NCBI GenBank assembly: GCA_016785225.1 | Contig: JAFBJZ010000872.1 | Coordinates: 3,027,001 to 3,091,000 of the forward strand | DNA from: Psettodes erumei | Taxonomy: Eukaryota > Chordata > Actinopteri > Pleuronectiformes > Psettodidae | DNA: 64,000 nucleotides | Direction of reading: 5' to 3' | Part shown: positions 22,065 to 64,000 of the stretch, piece after piece | Numbering within the stretch: position 1 is the stretch's first letter | Layout: the number at the start of each line of letters is the position of its first letter | The notes under the pieces: generated by a model | Database searches by the model: none | The model's input: the letters and a program-made list of their open reading frames with translations, nothing else | What the model was told of the DNA's origin: nothing | Position numbers and translations under genes: made by a program

Positions 22065-24195
22065 TAAATCACCATTTGGTGTTATGACTGCATGTGCCAT
22101 TCTGCAGATGCACAGTATCATATGCGTCAGGCTAGGGTCAGTGGGGTGGAACACAAGGCCAGGACTAAAAAGTATTGTAGTGGAGTTATTGTTCGAGTAT
22201 AAAATCCCTCACAATACAGACAGGTTCTATGGCACAAAACGTAAATGATTAGAGACAGCTGCTCATCAGTTTCAACCACGAGTTATGTCACCTGGCAAAA
22301 GGAGTGGCATTGGTTTGGAGGTTGATTTTGAGAGTGCATTTTTGGGGGGCTGCCTGTCTTTGTATATACGACAAAGACAATCAAATGAGATGGGCACAAG
22401 CTCACATCAGGGCTGGAGTGACACAGACTAACTCAACTGGCACAAAGCTCACCACTCTCCACAATAAAAAAAAACAACAATTTATCTAATAAAAATATAA
22501 CATTTGTGAGTAAAACCACACTTAACAATAAATATGCCAAAGTGACAATACATGTTTTGTGGAGGGAGGACAAAGGGACAAAAAAACTTCCAAAACAGTA
22601 TCTTAAAGTGTTTGAAATCATGCCATGTTGAAATGGAATGTATGAAGCACGATACATGAGACGTTAAAGGCCAAATGGTCCACTCTCTCAACCTGTGAGT
22701 CAACAGAATTGACCAGCAGAAGAAGAGAAGAAAAGACATGTAGCTTGGAGCCTCATAGGAGCAGTAACTATGTTGACTCTGCAGGACTGGAGCTGTTTTT
22801 CTTTACACTCAAACTTCAGCCTGAATGAGACAAATGATGCAAACTAGATAACGGATTATGAACATAAATACCTCATTTGAGCTTTAGTGCATGTGTGCAT
22901 TCTGTGTATGACAGGTGTGATTACTGTGTGCGCGTGCGTGTAATATCCTCAACTATCGCATATGTGCGCATTTACGCTCAGGCAAATATTCATGTGCCTT
23001 AGAGACAATCTACACGGTGAAGAAACCTTCCTTAACAGTGTAGGAGTTGTCTAACCAAACTACATTAACGGTTCAAGTAATCCATTGTGTGCTTACAGCA
23101 TGTAACACATGCATACACACACCGCCTTGACACTTTCAGGTCACATTAACGTGGACAGGACCCGATCGCACTACGTTCATCTTTTTGGCTTTTAGCAGAT
23201 GCTGTCATACATCTCTAAGCTATATATACACAGTACAGCACATATATTAATTTTCTCATCTTAATTGGACTCTCTTAAATTATCTCTGAGGTCGGAAGAT
23301 TTAGGTCATGCTCCAAGCAATGTTTCATTGCCAGAACATGCTTAACATCTCTAATCGATCTCTCAATCTTGCATACACACACACTTTTTGGATCGAGTAA
23401 TAATAAGGTCTCCATTAACTCCTCTTATACTTTAGTGTTCAATAGTGATTAATAGCTTCATTATTGGAAACTAATAATCATCTATAAACCAGAAAACCGT
23501 TCTGGCAGTTGATTTGCAGTTCTGAGCTGGACTGAAATCACATTCAGTAACTTTTCATTTTGAATGATTTGGCTCTATGGATGAGGTTTTGATTTTTTTT
23601 TTTTTAACATATTATAACCGTTAAAGAATGACCGTTGAGAAAAGCGTAATAATTGTAAAGTACAATAACCATTTAAAGAGTAACCCTTGACAATGGGATC
23701 ATCATGTCTTCATAAAAACTTTGCAGAGTACAGTGGCTGGACATCAGTGGCTGTAACGCGTTCTTTTGAGCCTTCTTTCATGCAGGTGAACCATTCTTGG
23801 AGTGGATATTACAACCGCTTGTTAAAACACAGCAGCTGAATTGAGCTACTGACAAGGCAGCTGTGTATGCATTCATTTATAAGCTAGTATTTAAAAAAAA
23901 AAAGAAAAAAGAAGAAAAGAAAGAAAAGTCATGCCTGTCATCTGAGTAGATATTTTAAAAAATAATGCAGGGCACTGCTCTGCAGGCATGCAAAGGGTTT
24001 TAGGACCAAAAGGATGGAGCGGAAAGACACCCAAAAGAGTGATAAATCCCGTTTCATCCCTCCAATCCCCAGTCAGGACATCTCTCTTTTTCTCTGATTT
24101 CCTCTTCTCCTTTTTTTCCAGATGAGCTCTGACCTAAACAGCATGGGATCCTGAATATGGCTGATGCCACTGTTGTTATGAGTCCTTGCTGCTTT

Positions 24196-24246
24196 TTACT
24201 CACGCTCCTTCAGGTGCTTGTAGGATAGTGGTGTGACAGCTGCAAT
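24196..24246 (-). CDS. atp11c: Candidate third atp11c C-terminal exon (PLSYKH tail)
   Basis: Acceptor attttgcag, then IAAVTPLSYKHLKERE and TAA at 24196. It is reached through a 32-nt exon at 24533-24502 (VRGRPPTNIQ, donor CAG|gtaaac) in the phase that keeps this frame open. The 46-nt candidate exon 26440-26395, which accepts phase 0 from 28110, leaves exactly the one base needed. Together these exons close in frame to 42 residues. The LSYKH core resembles an LLxYKH localisation motif I recall being described for the mammalian ATP11C-b variant. The 32- and 51-nt exons are more credible than the 46-nt link. Confidence 0.45.
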   Translation of the reverse strand: MAAVTPLSYKHLKERE

Positions 24247-24501
24247 CTGCAAAATCAAAAAGCAGAAACATTTTATTTCAGTGCTTTCGTTACCAGCTTG
24301 CGCTGACAAGAAAAGGACAATGAGACCGCCTGAAATCACCCAAAATCATCAAAGGACCAGTGACTGGCCACGTAACTCCACACTAAAATTACACCTTTCC
24401 CACCACCAGAGACCAGCAGAAATTAGGAAAGGAAATGCTCTTGACTTCATCAAGTCTACTGATCTGTGACAGAAGCTGAGGTTTGTCTCTCTGTGGTTTA
24501 C

Positions 24502-24533
24502 CTGGATGTTCGTAGGAGGCCGCCCTCTGACAG
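24502..24533 (-). CDS. atp11c: Candidate 32-nt exon of the third atp11c tail
   Basis: Flanked by ctgtag on the acceptor side and gtaaac on the donor side. Entered with one leftover base it reads AVRGRPPTNIQ and passes in frame into IAAVTPLSYKHLKERE. Entered in phase 0 directly from 28110 it would read LSEGGLLRTSR and then stop early in the next exon. Support is phase and splice signals only. Confidence 0.4.
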
Positions 24534-25860
24534 CTACAGGGAGAGCACAAATGCAGGTTAAACAATGACAGCTGCTAAAGCCCTGGTGGTACAATGAGGA
24601 AACAGAAATCGGCGACTCTGGTCAACAGTGATGGGAAGACATTGACATTGACATTCAGACCTACCTACAGGGGGTGGACAAAAAATTGTAAATATTTAAG
24701 TCACAACTGAAAAGCCTAAATCTTCCGTATAATTGCCTTTATTACTGTTTACCCATGGGCACCAAGTGTGTCTAATCAATAATGAAATAATAAACAACTA
24801 TAAGTTGTTTAAACTCTGCTAATTATGAAATGAATTATGTTGCCCTGGTTCTTTTCAAAAGTGAGGCAGGGCCCAAATAAAAGACTTTATTGGAGTTGAA
24901 TGACATGTATGTGTGTGTGTAACAAAAGTGATAGAATGAAAAACTGAAAAAATCATTAATTTATTGGAATATTTAAAAAAAAATGGGAGATATATTTCCC
25001 ATTCTATCTATAATTATTTCTATTTGTTATATTTATGTAATATTACTTTTCCTATGTTTAACTGTTTCTCCGCTTCCTGCAAACTGCTACACAAAATATT
25101 CTGTAGTGGTATTTCCATTTATTTTTCTGTCTACCCCATATACAGTAGGTAATGCCTGAGGTTAATGCAGCATCAAATCATGCAGTGAGCTAAGCTCAGC
25201 ACTGATAACAGTATCCATTATTTGCCAATAAAGTATGCAGACAACAACCACCAACACAGATTTGGATGGGCACACAGGACGAAGCGACCATGAGAAAACC
25301 ACCATGTTAGAAACAGTGCATGAATGTCAGACTGGGGAAGTTGCATAGACCAGCTCTTCCCTCTCACACTGTCCCAAGAAAACCCAAGCAAACTAACAGA
25401 CACCATACACGCAGACATTCCATGTCCAAAACTGAGATGGACTGAAATGAAACACATTCAAAATCAGGTTTTAAGCACATGCAGGAGGTTATATAAGCTG
25501 AGCTTCAAAGGAAGGCTGAAAGGAGCATGTGCCTGTAAAAAAAGTTTAAATTTGCAACATTAGACCTAGAAATGCATTCACATTAAACAAGTAAATGCAC
25601 CATATGACAAATTTAACTAAAAAGGTTAGCACAGAACTTGAGTCTGACTCAGAAAATGTGCATCTCTTCAGCCAGCCAATAGCAGCTTACACAACTCACA
25701 AGAAAACAGTGGGTCGTGCTGGATGTGATCTGTATGCCATTACGCTTTTGATTCTCTTGTTAAAACTCAAGAGTTAGGGACCAGAACTGCTGGAGAGGTT
25801 GGCTGGGGGTCAACACGACTTTGATTGGTTTAAATGGCCTGAAGGTTGGCTGGTACCTGT

Positions 25861-56348
<30,488 letters not shown>

Positions 56349-56444
56349 CTTCTTGTTTATCTTCTTTGATTTCGCAATACTGGTGAACTCTTCTGATTCA
56401 ACAGACGCCCCCAGGCTCCGCTTCAGCTCCTCCGGGGAATAACT

Positions 56445-56450
56445 TTACAT
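56445..56450 (-). promoter_or_regulatory. Start-stop upstream ORF (ATG-TAA) in the atp11c 5' UTR
   Basis: The minus strand reads ATGTAA, an upstream start codon followed at once by a stop. It is in the same frame as the atp11c start and ends 96 bases before it. If the 5' UTR includes it, scanning ribosomes would meet a minimal upstream ORF. It also fixes the main start, because no other ATG lies between. Confidence 0.5.
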
Positions 56451-56910
56451 GTATGTTAGTTAACCTGCTAGCTCCCTAGCTATCTACTCTCTACTTTAAC
56501 GTTAGTTCTAGCTATGTGAAATGCCGCAGCGACGCTACATCGTTTCCATTTTGTTTGATTTCGGTTTCTCCGCACCATTCGCATTCTCTCCCCCTGAATA
56601 TTTTCCGCGTTGCGGTGTACTAGTCGCGGTTCCCTTGGCTCAAGGCTGAGACGTTCCCTGACATTTCGCTCTGTGCCCTGTTGCTGATACTCGTGCAAAT
56701 CATTTGTCGCTCTCAGGTTCGTCTCCCCGTTGACCCGCGAAACTGCGCACCGACACGCCGAAAACTTAACTCCTCTTCTCAGCCCCTGCGCGCAGGTCGC
56801 CTCGCCTCCCTGTCAAACAATTTTCACCCAGCGACGCGCGGCGACTCGCAAGCGTTCCCACGTTCACGAGCTCCGTCCAGCGAAGGGGCGGAGAGTGGAA
56901 CTCACACTGA

Positions 56911-56920
56911 ATTGTGGGTA
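56911..56920 (+). promoter_or_regulatory. ZNF143/STAF-like site
   Basis: attgtgggta matches the core of the ZNF143 consensus as I remember it (ATTRTGGGWR on this strand), a common element of CpG-island promoters. It sits at the upstream edge of the atp11c island. A 10-base match is weak evidence by itself. Confidence 0.35.
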
Positions 56921-56930
56921 ATGTGGTCTG

Positions 56931-59543
56931 GCTTTGAACTACAATCGTTCCTATTTTCCTGCATGTTCTACGGAAAGGTGGGAAGTGGCAGAGGTAGCTG
57001 TTTGTGGGTGCACTTCCTGATTATTGAGCATTGAACAGAAGCCTCGTGTGAATTTATTCCCCGCATAAGGTGCAGAGAAGGGATTTTCTTGAGTGACAAC
57101 CCATCCTGTATAATAGAACGATGGATAATAAGCTTTAGCTGGATATTATGCAAATATTTCAGCAGAAGCCTAAGATGCGGCTCATGTGGTAAAGGGGCTA
57201 CAACAAACAATCCTTGATACAAATTTAAACGATAAACATAATACAACAATAATAATTGTGACTGTAGCTGTCTTGATTTCCTGAGCATGCAAGTGTTTTG
57301 TGCTTTCAGGTTTTAGCCAGCTGCAGTGTTAAAAGCAAAATTTGCAAAGACGGTGAGAGAAATACTGATGAAAAACTGATGATCTTGATTAAGGAAACTT
57401 GCGCATCAAAGATCCCATCACTTCTCGTTTTGTTAACACTGGATCCACCAAAAGGGAACCACCTCGGGACCTTTAACTGCTTTCTCATTGGTAGACTCAT
57501 TGGTCTAACGTTTTTTACACAGCTTAAAAGCCAAGCCATGTGTAAACCTGGGAGAAATGGTAACACAACACGAGTAATCTGATATGAGCTATTTGTTTTG
57601 GCAATATCCTTGATGGGGTGAAGGGAAGTCATGGGGCAGGAGTAGTTTTTGGAAATATCACATCCAGTGATGCAAAACTAAAGATCTCTTAAATTGCTCA
57701 TCAAAAGTCAAATTTGAAGCCTCACTTTTTTACCAATAGCGCTGTATTAGCTAACCATTTTGAAATTTGAGATGCTATTTTTGGAGTACTATGGTTTATG
57801 GATAAATACATCTTTTTCTTAAATGCTGATGTCACCAGATTTAATGTGCATATTTTGCGATTTTTTTTTTGTTATTGTGGTAATGTTGAAACACAAATGC
57901 CACATAAGCTAAAGTCTTGTGGAACAAGGAGTGAGGGAAAAACTATGTCCCTAACATCTGAGGTTACCAATCTGTCAATACTTCTGTGTCACCAAAGGCC
58001 ATACTGAGATATATAAGGAATAAAGATGCATGATTAAAAAAGACATCTGCTACAATACACTGGTCAATTTTAGGAACTACACAGGAATTTTAATTAATGA
58101 TATTTCATGTCATGAATTATATCATTTGGATTTCAGCTTCTTTCACTTAGAAATTGCAAAAAAGGCCACCAAACACCAAACTCAGGCTACATGCTATGGG
58201 TAGTGGGGTATGGTGGTTATAGATGGAAATGTGATTCTCCTGTGGTTCATGTATAAGCAAATATGTATTTTTGTGTGTCATTGCATCAGTCACCCCAGCA
58301 ACTGTTTGCATATGGCACCAAGTTTGCATTTTTTTTCTGGTGACTTCCTTGTTTTCAGCACAAATATGGCTCTGAAGCTGCAAGCAATATCTGACTTGTT
58401 CCAAATGCAAATGTTTGGAGGTTTTGACCTGAATGCTATCAGGTCAAAATCCTGTTCATGTTATTATAGATAAGATCAGAGCTGTCATCATCAAAAGTTT
58501 GGAAGGGTCAAACTTTTATCAGTATATGGTTTCAGTGTTTGCGTCACTGAATGCACTTCATAGTGATCAAATCAGGAAGTAACAAATTTGCATGTACACA
58601 TCATCAAACCAGGCCCAACTTAAAGTTATTCTACAATTGCAGTCACTGTCATCTTTGACAACATCACTAAGGCTAAGTATCCATGTAACCATTTACATTT
58701 TGATTACTTATCATACCACTTATTTAGCTCAAATATCTTTAAATGTTCTTCAGGATACACAGCAGTATGCTACATAGGGCTGGAGGTTCAGGGTATATCA
58801 CACCTTTGTCTTCTTTCTCTTTTGCTGCCATAAAGTCAGAGTACAAGCTGATGCAACATGAATGAAATGTTGAAAAATATAATATAGAGTTTCAGATTCC
58901 ACTGAAATGCAAAAGAGATGATTTTGCTATGACCTCACATGTTGCTTTAAGCTTTTGAGTCATCTGCCATAACTGGCTTGACTTCTGGCCATATTTCAGC
59001 CAAAGAATCCACAACAATATTTGTGGTTACGTGATTTTCAGTGTAAAAGCTACTTTACTCATCATTAATACTGATCACTTTAAAACTTGAGCTTACTCAC
59101 AATCTGCAGATTCATCAAAAATCTTAAATACATTCCTTCCTTAAATTTCTTTCAAAATGCAAAAAAAGAATTTCCACCACCATTTATTTCAGACAAGGGC
59201 GTGATATATATTTCTGTCATATCAGTGTTAGTTTAGACCATTGAAAGTAGCAAAAGCAGGCACAGAAATTTGACGTATGCATAAAGAGGAAGTTTCTGTC
59301 ACGTCACACCCATGACTTTGAATAGATACACCATCATAAGATGGACTCTATCGCCACCTTGTGGATAAATGAAGGAATATTTCATTTAACCGTATTTCAC
59401 TTTGTTTAGTATGCTGAGCCTTGAGAATAACTGCGTCAATTCCCTGATCATTTACAGACAAATTCAAAGTAAAAGACATGACTGAAAGCCCCAGAACATC
59501 TAGTGAATGGATTGTGTGGTAATATTATATTTACAATATAATG

Positions 59544-59600
<57 letters not shown>

Positions 59601-62600
59601 GGAAGAATAAAACAATATTTTAGAGATAAATCCCTCATTCGTGAACAAAACACAAAGCAGTTTTATATTTCAACGAAATAGACACCTATTTGAATTTTTT
59701 ACTGCATTCATATCAATGGTGTAGCCAGTCACTGACAGCAGCAACTGGTTGTTGTAATTCAATGTGTGCCCACATGGTGGCAGCCCAGTGACATCCATAG
59801 GTGTCACGAACTTGTTGCATTGAGGAAAGAACATTATAGCAAGGCTGCAAAGCTGATCATAGTTTGTCTCAAGTTAAACTTTGTTTGTTGTTACAGTCAG
59901 AAATCTATTCTTTTTTCCCACTGACAAGTGTAATAGTAGGTGCTTTTCAAGACTGAAACTGGAGGTTGTCACTCATCTGCACACTATTAAAGCATCTATG
60001 CATGGTGGTCCTTTAAAGGTAATGTTTGGTAAGATTTCAGTATTCGAGACACCACATGCTCATGCATGTTGAAGAAGGAAAAATACCTAAGTATACTATG
60101 GACGTACTGTATGTACTGGTTTACTTCAGTCCAGTCAGCTCTGTACGTGTAAACATCAGGAATCAGTACCTTGAAGGAATTGCATGAAAATTCAAATTTT
60201 ATTTCAAAGTGACAGTAAAGCTCAATGGATAATAACAAGCTCTAGGGATAATAAGAATAACATTTATTTGTTAGTTATATATACAAAATATTTCAGAAAC
60301 ACTCAAAATTAATTGGAAATTAACATAAGGTGTTTTTTGAGTGAGTGAATCTTTCTGGTTAAAATAATCTCTTTCAAAACATGATATTAAATCAGGCAGC
60401 CAGATAGAACTGCTGGTTCTGTGTCCCAGTCTTGAATGTCCAGTACAGTAGCAGTTGAATTTATTAGGCATTTCTTTTCTGGTTCTGCCCCCGTGTGTCT
60501 CCTTCGTAGTTCAGAATTCAAACTGACAGCCCCTGCAGAGGAGATGGGAGACTTCCCCAGCCATCTGTCTTAGATCCCCCCCACCCCCTTCCCTCCACGC
60601 ATCCCTCATTCCCACACTGGGCCTTTGTCAGCAGTTCCTGTTCCTGGACTAGGCGTGGCGTGTGCAGAGGCTGGGGCGACCGTGGGTGCTTTCAGAGGCA
60701 CCTGCAGATGGGACAAAGGGCCAAGGGTACTGGGGCTGAAGACAGATTGATGCTTTGTGCGCAGGGGCTGGAGAGAGCGAGAGAGGGAGAGAGAGCAAGA
60801 GACAGAGATGCAGTGAGAGAGAGAGAGGGAGAGGGAGAGTTGTGGGGGATAGTTAGCTGAGAAGTTTTCAGGCAGAGGATTTTTGGGGGAACGGGGGTGG
60901 GTTGGGGAGTGAAGGGGGGAGGTCTGTCACTCCAGTCTGTGTGAGTCCAAGCTTTGGAGGACCTGCAGAGATTGACAGCTTTTGTGGACTGAATCTCTGC
61001 ACAATGGTTGTGCTTTAATGGGCAGTAAAGCTAGAGCAGAGCTTTGGGGAAGGCCTGGAAGGGGATGTGGTGCTTGGTAGTGGTTGCGATGGTGGCGGTG
61101 CGGGGAGGCTAAGGGATGGGGGGGCTAAAGCTTTACTGCTTTGCTTGGTGGGGACCAATTCATGGGTATTCAGCCCAGAGCTCGTTATTCACTGAATGCA
61201 TCCAGTGGAGGAATGCAGCAGCATCAATTAGAATGTGTTAGCAGATAGCAATGCAGGGAAGAAAAACCTTTCTCTCCCTTTTGCTCACAGGACAACACAG
61301 TCCCACTATAGGAGGTGTCAGACCCACAATGCCTTTTTTGTGGGTCTCTCTCCATTACATTACCAGTGCAATATGTAAGGTGGGGACTCTTTTGATTTAA
61401 ATTAAGTGGAAAAAACACTAAATCCTATTTTTATTCAGCAGGGATAATGGTGTTATACTCTATAAAGGTCTTTAACTACTTATCTGTGGCTTAAAATCTT
61501 CCCCGGCTCCCTTTTCACTCCATCTCAGTGTCTTACTCTCATTGGGGGCATTATATTTATTCAATGGTAGAGGGTCAAAGACAGACTGTTAAACAGAGTT
61601 GCTTGTAGCCTTAACTGCCGCATCACTTCTAATTGTGTATCAGTGGGTCAGTGGTTTGTTGTGTTGTCCCCTTGTAAGAAAGGAAGAGCGGATATGAATT
61701 TAAACAGTATCTTGTACGGTATTGTTTGGAGTGCGCTCAGGCCACCACTTCAGACTCAGAGGGACTTTTAGAAGTTTTTTTTCTATAACTTTCAAGACAG
61801 TGATATAAAGGAAGAGGAAAGAGTGGAAAACACTTTGATGGTGATCACATGTCAGGGCTGACAGACCATTCTTTTTTTTGAATGTGGAGAGGCCAGTCGT
61901 ACATGCCCTTGGAACTAATTAGGGTGTGCTTAATTGAATGCTTATTCTGGTTGCATAGAGTAAACACAATCTGTATTTGAAAACAATGAAAATAGCTTTA
62001 ATTTCAATCAGCCGTGTCCCTTAGAATTTTTTGCTTTGTTTTGTTTTTGTCATGAAAACATTTGTGCTAAATTTCCAACTCATTCTCCTTCTGATAAAAT
62101 TAGCTAACAGGATTTTTTTTTTTTGGGGGGGTCTGCACTGACTAACTTGAACAAACTGATTTTTAAGTTTTTCATCCATGCACTCAGCATCCATTTTGTC
62201 TCCAATTTCCTTGCTTTTAACACAAGATGATACAGATGGCATGTGTGCTGAAATGGAATTGGGAATTTTTGTTCTCCTTAGGTTTAATGAGAACTAACTG
62301 GCAGGAACCTCTTGTGGAAAGGTGTAGATTTCAATATGAGCAATTATGCTTCATTTGAAGCCAAATGAGCCAAATTTGCATCCTCTGAAAAGGGAACCAG
62401 GGCTAAACTGTATGAAAAGTGCAGTAAATTGGGGCAAACATCACAACGTGCAGAAATGCATCTCCGCTGTAATTGTGTAATTGTAGAAGAGCTCTAAATG
62501 CACAGCCCAATTAAACTTGCTTCTTCTGCAAGGCAAAGAATTGGCAGGTTATTATGCAGGAAAGTATCAGCACATTTAAATAGCTGCCTCCTTCATGGGT

Positions 62601-64000
62601 GGGGATGGAGGGTGGGATCATTTGCAGCAAAATGGAATATCTGATCAAATATGGACAGATGTCTTCATACATGTGGAGCGGCTGTGAATTGGATTGGAAG
62701 GAGCAACATAGATGGATGGCCTCCTCTAAGACATAGCGCTTCCTGCCCTGAGTACTGAGGGGGCACAAGAGGAAGAGAGGGTGAGAGAGATGGGGAAGGT
62801 TAGGCTCTCAGTGGGGGGAGACATTTCCCTGAAACACCAGTTGATGGGTTTCTCCCACAAAGGGCAGAGTGACGCAGTCGGCACTGCTGCAGAACAGCCT
62901 GGTCTCTGTCTGGATTAGGCCCTGCGGCATACAAAGGAGAGCTCAAGTAAACGGTTCATGAATGTTGATTAATTGATGCCATTTTTTGCAGTGTGCCATG
63001 GAGATTTAGAGGGTAGGGGTGCACGAGGGAGGTTGTGTGTGAGCTGGTAGAGCTGTGATCTGAGGCTGGAAATGTGTTTTTGTGAGTGCATTTTTCAGAT
63101 ATGCAAATCTTAAATGATTGCTATAGATCACAAACTGACACAAGTTTGAGTCATAACTTCATGGAGATTCCTCAGTCTCTCTGACTTGAACCACAACAGT
63201 TTTCCGGTAAAAAGTTCTATGAGCCCGATCAAGCTGGCACACTGTGACTTTCTGAGGTCTTTGGGCTTGGACTCCTGATGGTGTTGTCAGATGTGCCCAG
63301 TTGGCAAAGTGAGCAGCTCAGGTGGCAGAGGCAGTGAGGAGTTTCCCACGATGGGGTTTTGGGGTACAGGTGTCCTGGGAGAATGAGGGTGGCCTGGGGC
63401 AAGGAGGGGCAAAGCACTGGCCCATAGCCCACCTCAATGGAGGGATCCCAGGGGCCAACTCAATAGCCCGGGTTCCACTTGATGGAGAGAGAAAGGAGCA
63501 TTTCAGCAGGAAAGATCTGGTTGTGGGAGACCTCTTTCAGGACTAGCTGTTTGTCTGAAGGCTGTCACAGCAGATGAGTACTCAGCAAACAGCGTGAACA
63601 AGGATTTGAACCAGAAAACCAACAGAGCCTTGACAATATTGTGATTGGGCCTTGTCTCTTTAGAGGGAGCTGAAAGCCGAATTGAGAGCGGTAACAAGTG
63701 CACATTCAGAGCAGGACGGGGATGCCTTTGGGTTGTGTTTTATGGTTTTGACGCTTGTGTGTGGTGGATAAAGCAAAATCATGTTAATCTCCCTTTTCTC
63801 CCATCTAAAAGCAGAATGGGAATGAACCTGTGGCACTTTAATGGTCTAACCAACTTCTTACAAAGTCATTGTTCAGCCTTGTAAAGTCAAATGTGAATGA
63901 GACCTCTTTGGTCTCTTGACCAAAAACAGAAGACATGGTTTAGTATTCTTTAAAATGTAAATATAAACACTGCAACAGTTACAATGAGATTATTTATTGT
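56931..64000. other. Gene-free upstream flank
   Basis: No exon or RNA gene was recognised. The stretch holds an (AAT)n microsatellite (59,541-59,600), a GA-rich purine tract (about 60,775-60,840) and G-rich segments at 60,540-61,130. In human the interval beyond ATP11C towards SOX3 is gene-poor, and this flank fits that picture (inference). Confidence 0.5.
59541..59600. repeat. (AAT)n microsatellite
   Basis: About 20 AAT/ATA units in the flank upstream of atp11c. The run of tyrosines in a minus-strand frame here is only the translated repeat. Confidence 0.95.

Larger units (their letters stand above)
20881..24195. other. Region between atp11c and mcf2: 3' UTR and spacer
   Basis: No coding exon is supported here. 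It holds an imperfect (CA)n block at about 21,324-21,366, a poly(T) tract at 21,687-21,715, two minus-strand AATAAA signals and otherwise AT-rich sequence. Most of 21,470-24,195 is probably atp11c 3' UTR. Small open frames on both strands lack any protein-like features. Confidence 0.6.
56349..56930 (-). promoter_or_regulatory. atp11c CpG-island promoter and 5' UTR
   Basis: From about 56,340 to 56,900 the CpG density is the highest in the window (clusters such as cagcgacgcgcggcgactcgc), with a GC box (ggggcgg) near 56,885. It lies directly upstream of the first coding exon. No TATA box is seen, as expected for a broadly expressed flippase gene. A ZNF143/STAF-like match (attgtgggta) is at 56,911-56,920. 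The exact start site cannot be placed. Confidence 0.7.

Noticed and set aside
57306..57632. 108-codon minus-strand frame upstream of atp11c
   Set aside because: No recognisable domain, no splice context and no support from neighbours. It may be old transposon sequence, but I could not name a family.
59448..59648. Poly-tyrosine open frame
   Set aside because: Translation of the (AAT)n microsatellite.

Overview
This is a vertebrate genomic window, most likely from a ray-finned (teleost) fish. Genes are split into many short coding exons with GT-AG introns, (CA)n/(GT)n microsatellites are frequent, and there is a fish-style LINE fragment and a decayed hAT transposon. Nothing looks bacterial or viral. 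Two multi-exon genes were rebuilt exon by exon on the minus strand. Both close in frame at every junction, and together they account for essentially all the coding signal found.

Right two thirds (about 24,196-56,348, minus strand): an ATP11C-type P4-ATPase, a phosphatidylserine/phosphatidylethanolamine flippase. It has 28 shared coding exons (1,115 residues) followed by alternative 3' exons that give at least two, probably three, different C-terminal tails. A CpG-rich promoter lies at about 56,350-56,930 and the first coding exon holds only nine codons.

Left third (469-20,213, minus strand): an MCF2 (DBL)-type Rho guanine nucleotide exchange factor. It has 31 coding exons and 1,106 residues: Sec14-like domain, spectrin-like region, DH, PH and a C-terminal SH3-like domain. 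A second, internal first exon with its own CpG-rich region (about 13,370-13,790) would make a short form that starts inside the Sec14 domain. The same arrangement is known from the human proto-DBL protein.

The two genes lie head to tail. The last atp11c poly(A) signal seen (21,476) is about 1.3 kb from the mcf2 start codon. The pairing and orientation match human Xq27 (F9, MCF2, ATP11C, then a gene-poor interval before SOX3), which supports orthology with MCF2/ATP11C rather than with MCF2L/ATP11A on human chromosome 13. The 57-64 kb flank, upstream of atp11c, shows no gene, only simple repeats and a few unexplained stretches.

The most interesting points are: the conserved alternative first exon of mcf2; a splice donor in the mcf2 3' end that appears to come from the tail of a LINE; two GC-AG introns in mcf2; an SH3-like tail on an MCF2-type protein; and the set of alternative atp11c tails carrying known trafficking-type motifs. 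No wholly new biological system was recognised.
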